From Bog-756 sp035949055 (GTDB taxonomy: Bacteria > Actinomycetota > Acidimicrobiia > Acidimicrobiales > RAAP-2), in assembly GCA_035949055.1 (NCBI GenBank), contig DASZIO010000057.1:62001-126000 (forward strand): 64,000 nucleotides of DNA, in the 5' to 3' direction. A model generated the notes under the pieces. It was not told the DNA's origin and ran no database searches. It saw only the letters and a list, made by a program, of their open reading frames with translations. The position numbers and the translations under genes were made by a program. Below are positions 31,067 through 40,356 of the stretch, piece by piece. How positions within the stretch are numbered: position 1 is the stretch's first letter; each line of letters opens with the position of its first letter.

Positions 31067-32299
31067 ATGGCAACCAGCCGTTCGATCGATGGCACCCGCG
31101 AGGACCGCAGGTTCCGATGGGCGGTGGCCGCAGCGCTCGTCGCCACGCTGGTGATTCCCGGTTGCTCCCTGCTGGCGACCCCGAACCCGCCATCGGTGCG
31201 CGACGCATCGTTGGCCCCGTCGGGCTCGGTCGGCTACGTGGCGTGCCCGAGTGCGGTCACGCCCGTCGAGCTCGGAACCGGAACGCCTGAGGCGGCCATC
31301 CCTCTGTCGCTCCCGCGGCCGCCGTCCCTCGGCAACTTCGCCATAGCTGCGTCGCCGGACGGCCGGATGGCCTACATGGCGGTCACGGTGGGCGCGACCG
31401 CCGCCCCGCCGGCGTCGGCGACCGCTTCCACCGCGCCCTCGTCCACCGCGCCTTCATCGAGCGCGACCTCGTCCACGACCCCGGGCCGGGCTGGCCGGAG
31501 CGAGGTCGTGCCCATCGATCTGGCCGGTCAGCGGGCCGGACGGCCCATCGTCCTCCCCGCCCTGGGCGGCACCCACGCCATCGTCGTGCTGCCCGGGGGT
31601 CGGACCGTCCTCGCCGGCGACGGCACGGCGATCGTGCCCGTCGACACCGCCTCCCGTCGGGTCGGGGTCCCAATCGCCCTCGGTGCCGGCCACACCGTCT
31701 ACGGGATGGCCCTGGCACCCGACGGTAGGACGCTCTACACCCTCGTCCCCGGAGGCGTGTTCGCCGTGAACACCGCCGGTGGCTCGGCCGGGCCGGAGAT
31801 CCCGACCGGCCTCGCCATCTCGTCGGTCTACTCGCCCCATGGCATCGCGGTCAGCGCCGACGGTGCCACCGTTTACGTGGTCGGCCAGGGCGGCACCGAC
31901 TTCGGCGGTCGGGTGCTCCCCATCGTCACCGCGAGCCGGGCCACCCTGCCGCCCGCCGGGTTCGACCGGTATGGGATCGCCGATCCCGCCGCACTCACCG
32001 TGACGGCCGATGCCTCCTCGCTGCTGGTGGTGGACAACGCCAACAACTGGGTCAACCCGGTTCCCGTCGCCAGCATCAGCGATCCACCCCCGCCGGTCCG
32101 CCTGCCGCAACGATCCGGCTCGGCCGCCTCGGGGACGCAGCACCCGACCGACATCGTGCTCGGCCCGGGCGGAACCAAAGCCTTCATCGTGGACGGGTTC
32201 ACCTCGGTGATCCCCTACCGACCCGCCACCCAGACGTTCGGCCGACCCTTCACGGTGTGTTCCGGTGCCTCCTCGATGGCGGTGGCCCCCGCCCCGTGA
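31067..32299 (+). CDS. Beta-propeller (YncE-like) lipoprotein
   Basis: 410-residue secreted lipoprotein. The signal peptide ends in the lipobox VIPGC (Cys near residue 33). The mature part contains repeated propeller strands such as GNFAIAASPDGRMAYMAV, YGMALAPDGRTLYTLV, HGIAVSADGATVYVVGQGG and DIVLGPGGTKAFIVDGF, each with the SPDGxxxY pattern. A Ser/Thr/Ala-rich insert lies near residues 105-145. TAGGGT ends 10 bases before the ATG, so the leader is very short. The function is unknown; such propellers usually bind partners at the cell surface. Confidence 0.88.
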   Translation: MATSRSIDGTREDRRFRWAVAAALVATLVIPGCSLLATPNPPSVRDASLAPSGSVGYVACPSAVTPVELGTGTPEAAIPLSLPRPPSLGNFAIAASPDGRMAYMAVTVGATAAPPASATASTAPSSTAPSSSATSSTTPGRAGRSEVVPIDLAGQRAGRPIVLPALGGTHAIVVLPGGRTVLAGDGTAIVPVDTASRRVGVPIALGAGHTVYGMALAPDGRTLYTLVPGGVFAVNTAGGSAGPEIPTGLAISSVYSPHGIAVSADGATVYVVGQGGTDFGGRVLPIVTASRATLPPAGFDRYGIADPAALTVTADASSLLVVDNANNWVNPVPVASISDPPPPVRLPQRSGSAASGTQHPTDIVLGPGGTKAFIVDGFTSVIPYRPATQTFGRPFTVCSGASSMAVAPAP

Positions 32300-32385
32300 G
32301 CTTCGGACGGCCCGGGACGGGCCACCCATCGCGGGGAGCCGGCCCTGAGTCGCCCAGGGCGATCGGGCTCAGCAGCTCGAGTCCT

Positions 32386-33930
32386 TCACGTCGAGTCCTT
32401 CGCCTCGATACCCGAGGTCCGAACTGCGGCCGTCGACTCCGCCGAGTGGTAGGTGACCGGGGGGAGCCCGGCCGCACCGAGGAGCTCGTCGAGTGAGACG
32501 GGGATGGCCGCGGTCAGGTTCCAGAGCCTCGGGATGGCCTCGGGACAGGCGTTGATCCCCCAGTAGAGGACCCCGCGGTAGCTCATGATGGTGATGTTGA
32601 GGCCCATGCCGTCCATGACGGGCCCGAGGGGGAAGCCGGCTTCGAGCTCGGCGCCGCCCAGATACAACGGGAAGTCGGGTCCGGGGACGTTGGAGATGAC
32701 CAGGTTGGCGATGGGTCGGTGGCGGTCGGCCAGCCGCATGCGCGAGTAGAAGCGGGCGGCGTTGACGAAGAAGTTCGGGGTCGAGTGCTCGGCCCAGTTC
32801 TGCAGGAGATCTGAGCCCAGCGCGTTGTGCTCCTCCTTTGCCCCCTTCGTCCCCTCGTGGATGGCCGTCAGGCGATCGAGGGGGCGGTGGAGGTCGACGG
32901 GGAGCTGCACGAACATCGACGACACCCGGTTCGAGCCCTTGGAGGAACCTTCGTCGGGCCCGACCGAAACCGGCACCACCGCCACCAGGGGCCGGTCGGG
33001 GAGCTCGTCCCCCTCGAGCAGGAACGAGCGGAGCGCGCCCGTGCCGATGGCCAGGACGACGTCGTTCACCGTCGTACCGGTGGCGTTCTTCAGACGTTTG
33101 ACGTCCTCGAGGCCCACGGCGGTGAGGGCGACCGATCGGCGCCTGGTGAGGGCCGTGTTGAACGACACCCGCGGGGCCGAGAGGGGGAGGGCGGCCCGGG
33201 CGCGGGCCGAGCCGTGGCCCGAGCCGAGCCGTATCCGGCGGACATTGAGAACGCGGTAGCCGGTCCGGATGACATCTCCGGTGATCTCGATCGGTCGCAT
33301 GGACCGGGCCACCATGGCCTGGGCCATGAGCTCGAATCCGGACGGGATCCGTTCGCCGTCGGTCCCGGCCCCTGGGCCGGCGCCGTCGTCGGAAGCCGCG
33401 GGCCGGGCCGCGCCGGTGGATGCGGTGGCGTCCGCCGGCGGGCGCCCCCCGCCCGGCTCGAGGTCGAAGAGCACCGAGAGGAGTTCGGCACCGGAGACCC
33501 CGTCCACCGTCGAGTGGTGCATCTTGGCGATGAAACCGATGTGATCGTGCGCCAGGCCCTCGACGAACCACATCTCCCACAGCGGCCTGGACCGGTCGAG
33601 CTGGTGCCCGGCGATGTCGCCGGCCAGGTCGGCCAGCTCGCGGAGACCGCCGGGGCGGGGTACGGCGGCCAGGCGGACGTGGTAGTCGATGTCGAAGTCG
33701 GGATCTGCGATCCACACCGGATGGCCGAGCCGGAAGGGCACTTCGAGCAGGCGCCGGCGGAAGATCGGCGCACAGGGCAGTCGCTCGGCGATCAGCCCCT
33801 TCATCCGTGGGAACGAGTAGCCACCCGGGACCGTGGCGGGATCGAACACCATGGTCATGGCCACATGCATGTGGAGGGTCGGCGTCTCGAGGTAGAGAAA
33901 GCTGGCGTCGAGGCCGCTGAGACGTTCCAT
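32386..33930 (-). CDS. Wax ester synthase/diacylglycerol acyltransferase (WS/DGAT)
   Basis: 514-residue acyltransferase. The catalytic HHxxxDG is HHSTVDG at residues 138-144, after GLDASFLYLETPTLHMHVAM and FDIDYHVRLAAVPRPGGL. The C-terminal half has VNDVVLAIGTGALRSFLLEG and NLVISNVPGPDFPLYLGGAE, both typical of the bacterial family that makes triacylglycerol or wax esters from acyl-CoA. Start at 33930 has GGAAGGG upstream; an in-frame ATG at 33978 does not. It diverges from the hydrolase at 34018, a possible partner in storage lipid turnover. Confidence 0.95.
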   Translation of the reverse strand: MERLSGLDASFLYLETPTLHMHVAMTMVFDPATVPGGYSFPRMKGLIAERLPCAPIFRRRLLEVPFRLGHPVWIADPDFDIDYHVRLAAVPRPGGLRELADLAGDIAGHQLDRSRPLWEMWFVEGLAHDHIGFIAKMHHSTVDGVSGAELLSVLFDLEPGGGRPPADATASTGAARPAASDDGAGPGAGTDGERIPSGFELMAQAMVARSMRPIEITGDVIRTGYRVLNVRRIRLGSGHGSARARAALPLSAPRVSFNTALTRRRSVALTAVGLEDVKRLKNATGTTVNDVVLAIGTGALRSFLLEGDELPDRPLVAVVPVSVGPDEGSSKGSNRVSSMFVQLPVDLHRPLDRLTAIHEGTKGAKEEHNALGSDLLQNWAEHSTPNFFVNAARFYSRMRLADRHRPIANLVISNVPGPDFPLYLGGAELEAGFPLGPVMDGMGLNITIMSYRGVLYWGINACPEAIPRLWNLTAAIPVSLDELLGAAGLPPVTYHSAESTAAVRTSGIEAKDST

Positions 33931-34017
33931 GCGCGTTCCCTTCCTCCCCAGGACCACCCAGATGCCCGTCGGCTTCACTTCCCCCGCCCGACCGTGTTGT
34001 ATGGAGGGGTGGCCTGG

Positions 34018-35322
34018 GTGTTTCTCGCAGTCAGCATGGTCTTCGCGATCCTTGCGGTCAACGCCCTGTACCCGGTGCGGCGCGAGCCGCTGACCGTCGT
34101 CAGCTTCACCTTCGGCTGGATCCCGAGCGAGCTACCGCTGCACGTCGGCGCCCTGCAGGTCCTGACCGTGCTGTTCTTCGCCCTCCAGGGTGGGTTCGCC
34201 TCGTGGCCCGGCTGGGTGGCGCTGGCCGTCGCCGTCGCCTGCGGGGCGGGGTGGATCCGGCTCGCGGTCGATGCCCACCGCGCCGGCCGCCTGGTCGGCG
34301 AGGCCCTGGCCGGGGCGGCCGGGGGGCCGGTCGCCGTGGCCGGCTTCGACCCCCGCCCCGCTTGGAACCGGTGGTGGCGACTCGTGGTCGCCGTACCGTT
34401 CCGGCTCCGGGGGATCCGCCGGATCCGGAACGTCGACTACTGGGGGGACGGGAACTACCGCCACAAGCTCGACATCCTGACCCGTCGGCTGGTGCCGGCG
34501 GAGCGCGCCCCGGTCCTGGTCTCCATCCACGGCGGGGCGTGGGTGATGGGGGACAAGCGCCAACAGGGGATCCCGCTGATGCACGAGCTCGTGCAGCGAG
34601 GCTGGGTGTGCGTGGCCGTCAATTACCGGCTGAGCCCGCGGGCCACCTGGCCGGCCCACGTCGTCGACTGCAAACGGGCCATCGCCTGGGTGCGCCAGCA
34701 CATCGCCGACTACGGGGGGGACCCGGCGTTCATCGCCGTCACCGGCGGTTCGGCCGGTGGGCACCTGTCCTCCCTGGTCGCGCTCACGCCCAACGAGCCC
34801 GAATGGCAGCCGGGCTTCGAGGACCTCGACACCTCGGTCGTTGCCTGCCTGCCCTTTTACGGTGTCTACGACCTGACCGTCGACCCGGCCCGGTCCGGAG
34901 CCTACGGACCGGGCCTGTTGGAGCTGCTCGAGCGCCGGGTGATGAAGGTCCGCCGGGCGGACCAGCCGGCCCTGTTCGAGCAGGCCTCGCCGGACCGCCG
35001 GGTCACACCGTCCGCCCCGCCCATGTTCGTCTTCCACGGCGCCAACGACACCCTCGTGCCACCCCCGGTGGGCCGCTACTTCGCCGAGCAGCTCCGCCGG
35101 ACGTCGGCGTCGCCGGTGGCCTACCTGGAGCTGCCGCGGGCCCAGCACGCCTTCGACGTGATGGCCTCCATCCGGTCTCGCCACACCACCATGGGCGCGG
35201 TGCAGTTCCTCGAAGGCATCCGGGCCCGGGTCCCCCCTGACCGGACGAAGCCGCCAGTGACCTCGACCTTTGTCCGCAACGCGGCCCCGGGTGCTAGACA
35301 CGCAGGCAAGTTTCTGACGTAG
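34018..35322 (+). CDS. Alpha/beta-hydrolase (carboxylesterase/lipase HSL type) with N-terminal membrane helices
   Basis: 434-residue protein. Two or three hydrophobic helices occupy the first 95 residues. The catalytic part begins with VLVSIHGGAWVMGDKRQQG (HGG oxyanion motif), the nucleophile is in VTGGSAGGHLSSLV (GxSxG), the Asp in FHGANDTLVPP and the His in RAQHAFDVM. GTG at 34018 has GGAGGGG at the right distance. It lies beside the WS/DGAT gene in divergent orientation and could hydrolyse esters at the membrane. Confidence 0.87.
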   Translation: MFLAVSMVFAILAVNALYPVRREPLTVVSFTFGWIPSELPLHVGALQVLTVLFFALQGGFASWPGWVALAVAVACGAGWIRLAVDAHRAGRLVGEALAGAAGGPVAVAGFDPRPAWNRWWRLVVAVPFRLRGIRRIRNVDYWGDGNYRHKLDILTRRLVPAERAPVLVSIHGGAWVMGDKRQQGIPLMHELVQRGWVCVAVNYRLSPRATWPAHVVDCKRAIAWVRQHIADYGGDPAFIAVTGGSAGGHLSSLVALTPNEPEWQPGFEDLDTSVVACLPFYGVYDLTVDPARSGAYGPGLLELLERRVMKVRRADQPALFEQASPDRRVTPSAPPMFVFHGANDTLVPPPVGRYFAEQLRRTSASPVAYLELPRAQHAFDVMASIRSRHTTMGAVQFLEGIRARVPPDRTKPPVTSTFVRNAAPGARHAGKFLT

Positions 35323-35400
35323 AGTCACATATTCGATCGGGCCCGAGTCGGATCGCCGGTCGTGCCTGCCAGTCTCAAAGCGCTAGATCAAGGGGGAGCC

Positions 35401-36681
35401 TTGAGTCCATCATCGAAGACGCGCGTGGCCGCCGTGGGCATGGTCGTGGTGCTGGCCACGGCGGCAGCCGCGTGTAGCTCGACCAACTCGACGGCCTCGA
35501 CGTCGGGGGGCTCGGGCGGGTCGAAGATACCGGCCAGTGCCAACAGTGACCACACCGGCATCACCGCCACCTCGGTCCACGTGGCCAACGTGAACTGGGC
35601 GACCATCTTCAAGGGCGCCGGCATCGGGGCGGAGGCCTATGCCGATTACGTGAACTCCACGGGCGGGGTGAACGGGCGCAAGATCGTGGTCGACACCGGT
35701 GACGACGGCGACACCGGTGCCACCAACAAGCAGCTGACCCAGAACGCCATCACCAACGACTTCGCCCTCGTCGGCAGCTTCTCGCTCCAGGACAACTTCG
35801 GGGGGAGCCTGTTGGCGAAGAACCCGGGCATGCCGAACGTGTCGGTCACCCTGGACTCGACCACCAACAAGCTTCCCAACACCTTCAGCCCGGTTCCCCT
35901 CAACGACGGATGGGAGGAAGGCCCGCTGCAGTACTTCAGGCACCGGTTCCCGCACGCCCTCAACGCGGGCACGCTGGTCGGCGACATGCCATCGGCCGAG
36001 GCGGCTTGGGCCGGTGAGAAGTACGTCCTCGAGAAGGTCGGCTACAAGGTCATCTACGACCCCACGTACGCCGTGACCCAGACCGACTTCACCGAGAACG
36101 TCATCGCCATGAAGAACGCCGGCGTCAACATCCTCTTCGTCGACCAGCTGCCGGTGGAGTACGCCCCCTCCCTGCTGAAGGCGCTCAACCAGCAGAATTT
36201 CCATCCGGTGGTGGTGCTCGGCGCCGCCACCTACAGCAACGACCTGGTGCCGAACTCGGGTGGCGCGGCCAATGTCGACGGATCCTTCCTCGACCAGAAC
36301 TACTCGCTCTACCTCGGCACTGATGCCAGCGTGATCCCCGCGGTCGGGACCTTCCTCAAGTGGGTCAACACCGCGTCTCCCGGCTTCAAGGCGGACCTGT
36401 TCACCATGTACGGGTGGATCTCGGCCCAGCTGTTCGCCCAAGCGCTGCAGAACGCCGGGTCCGACCCGACCCGGGGCTCCCTGCTGCAGGCCCTGTCCAA
36501 GATCACCTCGTTCGACGCCGGCCACATGATCGCGGCCACCAATCCGGCGGCCAAGACGGTCGGCAACTGCTACCTGATCGGCGAGGTGGCCAACGGCCAG
36601 TTCCAGCGTCTCGACACACCAACGACGAGCAACAACGGCTACCGCTGTGACTACGGCTACGTGGCGCCGCCGGGAGCCTGA
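35401..36681 (+). CDS. Branched-chain amino acid-type ABC transporter, substrate-binding lipoprotein
   Basis: 426-residue periplasmic-binding-protein-like lipoprotein of the Leu/Ile/Val (LivK) fold. The signal peptide VAAVGMVVVLATAAAACSS ends in a lipobox with Cys. The mature protein shows GIGAEAYADYVNSTGGVNGR and NFHPVVVLGAATYSNDLVP. The start is TTG at 35401, chosen because AGGGGGAG lies just upstream; a GTG at 35362 lacks any ribosome site. It delivers substrate to the fused permease and two ATPases that follow. The ligand might be an amino acid, amide, urea or aromatic acid. Confidence 0.9.
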   Translation: MSPSSKTRVAAVGMVVVLATAAAACSSTNSTASTSGGSGGSKIPASANSDHTGITATSVHVANVNWATIFKGAGIGAEAYADYVNSTGGVNGRKIVVDTGDDGDTGATNKQLTQNAITNDFALVGSFSLQDNFGGSLLAKNPGMPNVSVTLDSTTNKLPNTFSPVPLNDGWEEGPLQYFRHRFPHALNAGTLVGDMPSAEAAWAGEKYVLEKVGYKVIYDPTYAVTQTDFTENVIAMKNAGVNILFVDQLPVEYAPSLLKALNQQNFHPVVVLGAATYSNDLVPNSGGAANVDGSFLDQNYSLYLGTDASVIPAVGTFLKWVNTASPGFKADLFTMYGWISAQLFAQALQNAGSDPTRGSLLQALSKITSFDAGHMIAATNPAAKTVGNCYLIGEVANGQFQRLDTPTTSNNGYRCDYGYVAPPGA

Positions 36682-36735
36682 CCGGGCCCCGTCCGGAGGG
36701 TTGTCCTGTGGCCCGTCGGGGACGAGGATGATGCG

Positions 36736-38676
36736 GTGAGCAGCTTTCTCCAGTACACGGTGTTCGGGATCATGCTCGGCGCCGGCTACGCCATCGCCGC
36801 CACCGGGCTGGTCGTCACCTACACCACGTCGGGGGTCTTCAACTTCGCCCAGGGTGCCGTCGGGATGATCGCCGCTTTCTGCTACTGGGATCTGGTCTCC
36901 GCCCACCACGTGCCGGTGCTGGTGGCCTTGGTGATCATCCTGGGGTTCGGGGCATCCATCTCGGGCGCCGTGGTCGAGCGGGTGCTCATGCGGCGGCTGC
37001 ACGGCGCCTCGCCGGAGCGCCCGATCATGGTCACCCTCGGGCTGATGGTCATCCTTACCGGCACGGCCGTGATCGTGTGGGACCCCACCCTCAATTACTC
37101 GGTGAACAACATGGTCTCGGGCCAGTTCCGGCTCTTTGGCATCAACATCCAGTACCAGGAGGTGCTGATCATCGGGGTGGCCCTGGCGGTGGCCGCCGCC
37201 CTCCGGGCGCTCTTCTACTCGACCCGCACCGGCTACGCCCTCCGCGCCGTGGTCGACGACCCCGAGCTGCTGGCCATGTCGGGCGCGTCGCCCAACCGGA
37301 TGAGCCAGTACGGATGGATCCTCGGCTTCGTCATGGCCGCCCTCGCCGGCGTCCTGCTGGCCCCGACCCAGACCACCGGGCTCAACGTCGAGGCCATGAC
37401 CCTGTTGGTGGTGAACGGCTACGCCGCCGCCATCGTGGGCCGCCTCAAGAACATCCCGGCGACCTTCGCCGCCGCCATATGCATCGGCCTGGCCGAGAAC
37501 TACGTCATCATCTACGCGCTGCCCCATCTCCCGCAGAGCTTGGTCCCGGACGTGACTCTGGCCCTGCCGATGGTGTTCCTGTTCATCGCCCTGGTCACGG
37601 TACCGTCGGTCCGGCTGCGGGCCGTCGGCCGGCTCACCACGGTCCGGGCGCCGCGGGTGGCCGGGGCGGGGGAATCACTGGTGGCCGGGCTGGTGTTCGT
37701 GGCGGCGGCGGTGGCCTTCGCGGTGGCCTTCGACAACACCGCCTTCAAGGGGACGACCATCCTGACCCTCGGCGGCGTGGTGATGACGCTGGGCATTGTC
37801 GGCCTCTCGCTGGTGCTCGTCACCGGCTATTCGGGCCAGGTCTCGCTGTGCCAGTTCTCCTTCATGGGCATCGGGGCGTTCGTGATGGGCAAGGTGGCCG
37901 GCGGGGGCTCGCTGCTCGGACTGGTGGCGGCCACCCTCATCTGTGCCGCGGTCGGGGCGCTCGTGGCCCTGCCCACCATCCGGTTGCGCGACCTCTACCT
38001 GGCCCTGGCCACGTTCGCGTTCGCCGATGCCGTGGCCAACGGCTTCTTCACCGATTCCCACATCTTCGGCGAAGGGGGAGGGCTCAACGTGGGACGAATC
38101 GTCCTGCCGGGCCTGTCGTTCGGCAGTGACAGCGCCGAGTTCCTCATGGTCACCGTGTTCTTCGTGCTCAGTGCCTGGATGGTGCTGGCCATCCGGCGCA
38201 GCATGTTCGGCCGTCGGCTGATCGCGCTCAACGACTCGCCGGCCGCCTATGCCACCGTCGGCCTCAACATCGGCGTCACCAAGGTGGCTGTGTTCGCCAT
38301 CGCCGCCGGCATGGCCGGCCTGGCCGGCGCTCTCTACGGCACCGTGCAGCAAACGGTCGGCACATCGGACTTCGACTTCTTCGCCGGCATCATCTTCGTC
38401 CTGTTCGTGACCATTTGGAGCATCCGCACCGTCTCGGGGGCATTCCTCGCCGCGCTGACCTTTGTGGTCCTCAACCAGTGGTCGCCCCACTCGCTCGGAA
38501 TTTTCGCCGGGGCCGGGATCATCCTGATCGGCCGGGCCGCCAACGGCATCCTCGGCATCGAGGCGCTGCACGTCCACCTGCCGTGGGTCAAGCAGGCGTC
38601 GGCCGGTGCGCCCGGGCCGGTCGCCGAGCCCCTGGTTCCCCCGATGGTGGGAGGCGAGACCCGTGCCGCCGGATGA
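36736..38676 (+). CDS. Fused branched-chain amino acid ABC permease (LivH-LivM)
   Basis: 646-residue membrane protein containing both permease subunits in one chain. The LivH half is about residues 1-295 (VVTYTTSGVFNFAQGAVGMI, ALRAVVDDPELLAMSGASPN). The LivM half runs from about residue 315 (GIVGLSLVLVTGYSGQVSLC, QFSFMGIGAFVMGKVAG, SPAAYATVGLNIGVTKVAVF). In most bacteria these are two genes. GTG start with GAGGAT six bases upstream, so it could also be transcribed on its own as a leaderless message. It overlaps the first ATPase gene by 14 bases. Confidence 0.93.
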   Translation: MSSFLQYTVFGIMLGAGYAIAATGLVVTYTTSGVFNFAQGAVGMIAAFCYWDLVSAHHVPVLVALVIILGFGASISGAVVERVLMRRLHGASPERPIMVTLGLMVILTGTAVIVWDPTLNYSVNNMVSGQFRLFGINIQYQEVLIIGVALAVAAALRALFYSTRTGYALRAVVDDPELLAMSGASPNRMSQYGWILGFVMAALAGVLLAPTQTTGLNVEAMTLLVVNGYAAAIVGRLKNIPATFAAAICIGLAENYVIIYALPHLPQSLVPDVTLALPMVFLFIALVTVPSVRLRAVGRLTTVRAPRVAGAGESLVAGLVFVAAAVAFAVAFDNTAFKGTTILTLGGVVMTLGIVGLSLVLVTGYSGQVSLCQFSFMGIGAFVMGKVAGGGSLLGLVAATLICAAVGALVALPTIRLRDLYLALATFAFADAVANGFFTDSHIFGEGGGLNVGRIVLPGLSFGSDSAEFLMVTVFFVLSAWMVLAIRRSMFGRRLIALNDSPAAYATVGLNIGVTKVAVFAIAAGMAGLAGALYGTVQQTVGTSDFDFFAGIIFVLFVTIWSIRTVSGAFLAALTFVVLNQWSPHSLGIFAGAGIILIGRAANGILGIEALHVHLPWVKQASAGAPGPVAEPLVPPMVGGETRAAG

Positions 38677-39547
38677 GGCCCCCGCGGCCGGTGGCTCAGT
38701 CCTGACCGTCTCGCAGGTCGCCGTCCGCTTCGGCGGCGTCGCCGCCCTCAACGAAGCGAGCCTCTCGGTACGGTCCGGGACGGTCACCGGGCTGATCGGT
38801 CCGAACGGTGCCGGCAAGACGACCCTGTTCAACGTGATCAGCGGGCTGCAGGCCCCCGAACGGGGCTCGGTGCACCTGTTCGACACCGACATCACCGGCA
38901 TGAAGCCCCATCTCCGGGCGCGCCTCGGGTTGGCCCGCACCTTTCAGCGCCTCGAGCTGTTCGGGACGCTCACCGCCGGGGAGAACGTCCAGGTGGGGCT
39001 CGAGTCGACCACCAAATGGTGGGAGCGGGACCGCCTGCGACGCCTGGTCCCGGGACGGCGCCCGACGCCCGATCCGGGCTCGGTCGGCCGAGAGGACGGG
39101 TCACCTGGCGCCGATGCGCCGGCCGCCGAACGCTGTGACCGGCTGCTCGCCGGGGTGGGGTTGGCCGGGCTCGCCCACCGCCAGTCGGCCGCCATGTCGA
39201 CCGGGTTGGCCCGGATGGTCGAACTGGCCCGCGCCCTCGCCATCGGTCCGAAGCTCCTCCTGCTCGACGAGCCGGGCTCCGGTCTCGACGATTCGGAGTC
39301 CGCCGCGCTCGGCGACCTGCTGTCCGAGCTGGCTGCCCGCGGAATGGCCGTGCTGCTCGTCGAGCACGACATGGAGCTCGTGATGCGGGTGTGCGACCAC
39401 GTCTACGTTCTCGATTTCGGGGACATCATCGCTGCCGGACCACCCGACGCCATCCGGACCAACCCGCTGGTGCAAGCCGCCTACCTGGGGGAGGCCAAGG
39501 CGGACCCCGGAACGGCGAGCTCGCCCGAACCGGTGGCCGGACCGTGA
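38663..39547 (+). CDS. Branched-chain amino acid-type ABC transporter ATPase (LivG-like)
   Basis: 294-residue ATP-binding subunit. Walker A is IGPNGAGKTTLFNVI, Walker B LLLLDEPGSGLDDSES, and the switch His in LLVEHDMELVMRV. The ABC signature, usually LSGGxxR, reads MSTGLARMVELARAL, a known departure in this subfamily. A 25-residue insert (near residues 128-155, RRLVPGRRPTPDPGSVGRED) is unusually long. GTG start with GGGAGGCGAG upstream, inside the permease gene; it overlaps the next ATPase by GTGA. Confidence 0.92.
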   Translation: MPPDEAPAAGGSVLTVSQVAVRFGGVAALNEASLSVRSGTVTGLIGPNGAGKTTLFNVISGLQAPERGSVHLFDTDITGMKPHLRARLGLARTFQRLELFGTLTAGENVQVGLESTTKWWERDRLRRLVPGRRPTPDPGSVGREDGSPGADAPAAERCDRLLAGVGLAGLAHRQSAAMSTGLARMVELARALAIGPKLLLLDEPGSGLDDSESAALGDLLSELAARGMAVLLVEHDMELVMRVCDHVYVLDFGDIIAAGPPDAIRTNPLVQAAYLGEAKADPGTASSPEPVAGP

Positions 39548-40293
39548 CAGACTTGGCCGCTGCACCGGCCCCGCCCCCCGGCGTCGCCCATCAGCTGCCG
39601 CCGGGCGTCACCGTCAACGGGGTGCGCGCCGCCTACGGGCGCATCGAGGTCCTGCACGGTGTCGACCTCGTGGTCCCGCCGGGCAGCGTCTTCGCCCTGC
39701 TCGGCCCCAACGGCGCCGGGAAATCGACGCTGCTGAAGGTCATCGCCGGCCGCATCCGTCCGACGGCCGGTGAGGTGCGCATCGGAGACCGCCCGGTGGG
39801 CAAGACGCCACCCGAGAAACTGGCCCGGGCGGGGCTCTGCGCCATACCCGAGGGCCGGGGCATCTTCCCCAACCTCACGGTGCGCGAGAACCTGCGCATC
39901 TGGACCTACAGCGGCGGCGAGAACCCCGGCACCGTCGAGGAGCGCACGTTCGCCACCTTTCCCCGTCTGAAGGACCGGCGCCGGCAGATGGCCGGGACCC
40001 TGTCCGGCGGTGAGCAGCAGATGTTGGCCATCTCCCGGGCGCTGGTGACCGGGCCCGAGGTCCTGCTGATGGACGAGCTCTCCATGGGCCTGGCCCCGTT
40101 GATCGTTGGGGAGCTCTACGATCTGGTCGGGGTCCTCGCCCAGCAGGGGATCACCGTGCTGCTGGTCGAGCAGTTCGTGACGACCGCCCTCACCGTCGCC
40201 ACTCACGCCGCCATCATGGTCCACGGTCGCATCCAGCAGGAGGGAACACCCCAGGAGATGTCCGAGGCTGCCCTGAACGTCTACCTGGCCTGA
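39544..40293 (+). CDS. Branched-chain amino acid-type ABC transporter ATPase (LivF-like)
   Basis: 249-residue second ATPase. Walker A LLGPNGAGKSTLLKVIAG, signature TLSGGEQQMLAISRAL (intact here, in contrast to its partner), Walker B EVLLMDELSMGLAPLIV and switch His replaced by Gln in LLVEQFVTTAL, as is usual for LivF. GTG start overlapping the LivG-like gene by four bases. The three-gene unit plus the binding protein is a complete importer driven by ATP. Confidence 0.93.
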   Translation: MTDLAAAPAPPPGVAHQLPPGVTVNGVRAAYGRIEVLHGVDLVVPPGSVFALLGPNGAGKSTLLKVIAGRIRPTAGEVRIGDRPVGKTPPEKLARAGLCAIPEGRGIFPNLTVRENLRIWTYSGGENPGTVEERTFATFPRLKDRRRQMAGTLSGGEQQMLAISRALVTGPEVLLMDELSMGLAPLIVGELYDLVGVLAQQGITVLLVEQFVTTALTVATHAAIMVHGRIQQEGTPQEMSEAALNVYLA

Positions 40294-40356
40294 GACGAGC
40301 CGAGCCGGACGACCGACCTCCCCGACGGGGCCTTGTCCCGGTCCCGGGTCGAACGG

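Noticed and set aside
32342..32360. GCCCTG-N7-CAGGGC hairpin between the propeller lipoprotein and WS/DGAT genes
   Set aside because: Six-pair stem without a U-run; in DNA this GC-rich such stems are frequent, so I do not call it a terminator.
35410..37527. 705-codon minus-strand frame across the transporter genes
   Set aside because: Its residues (Asp/Gly/His/Arg-rich, no hydrophobic core) are typical of reverse shadows in high-GC DNA, and both genes on the plus strand are solid.
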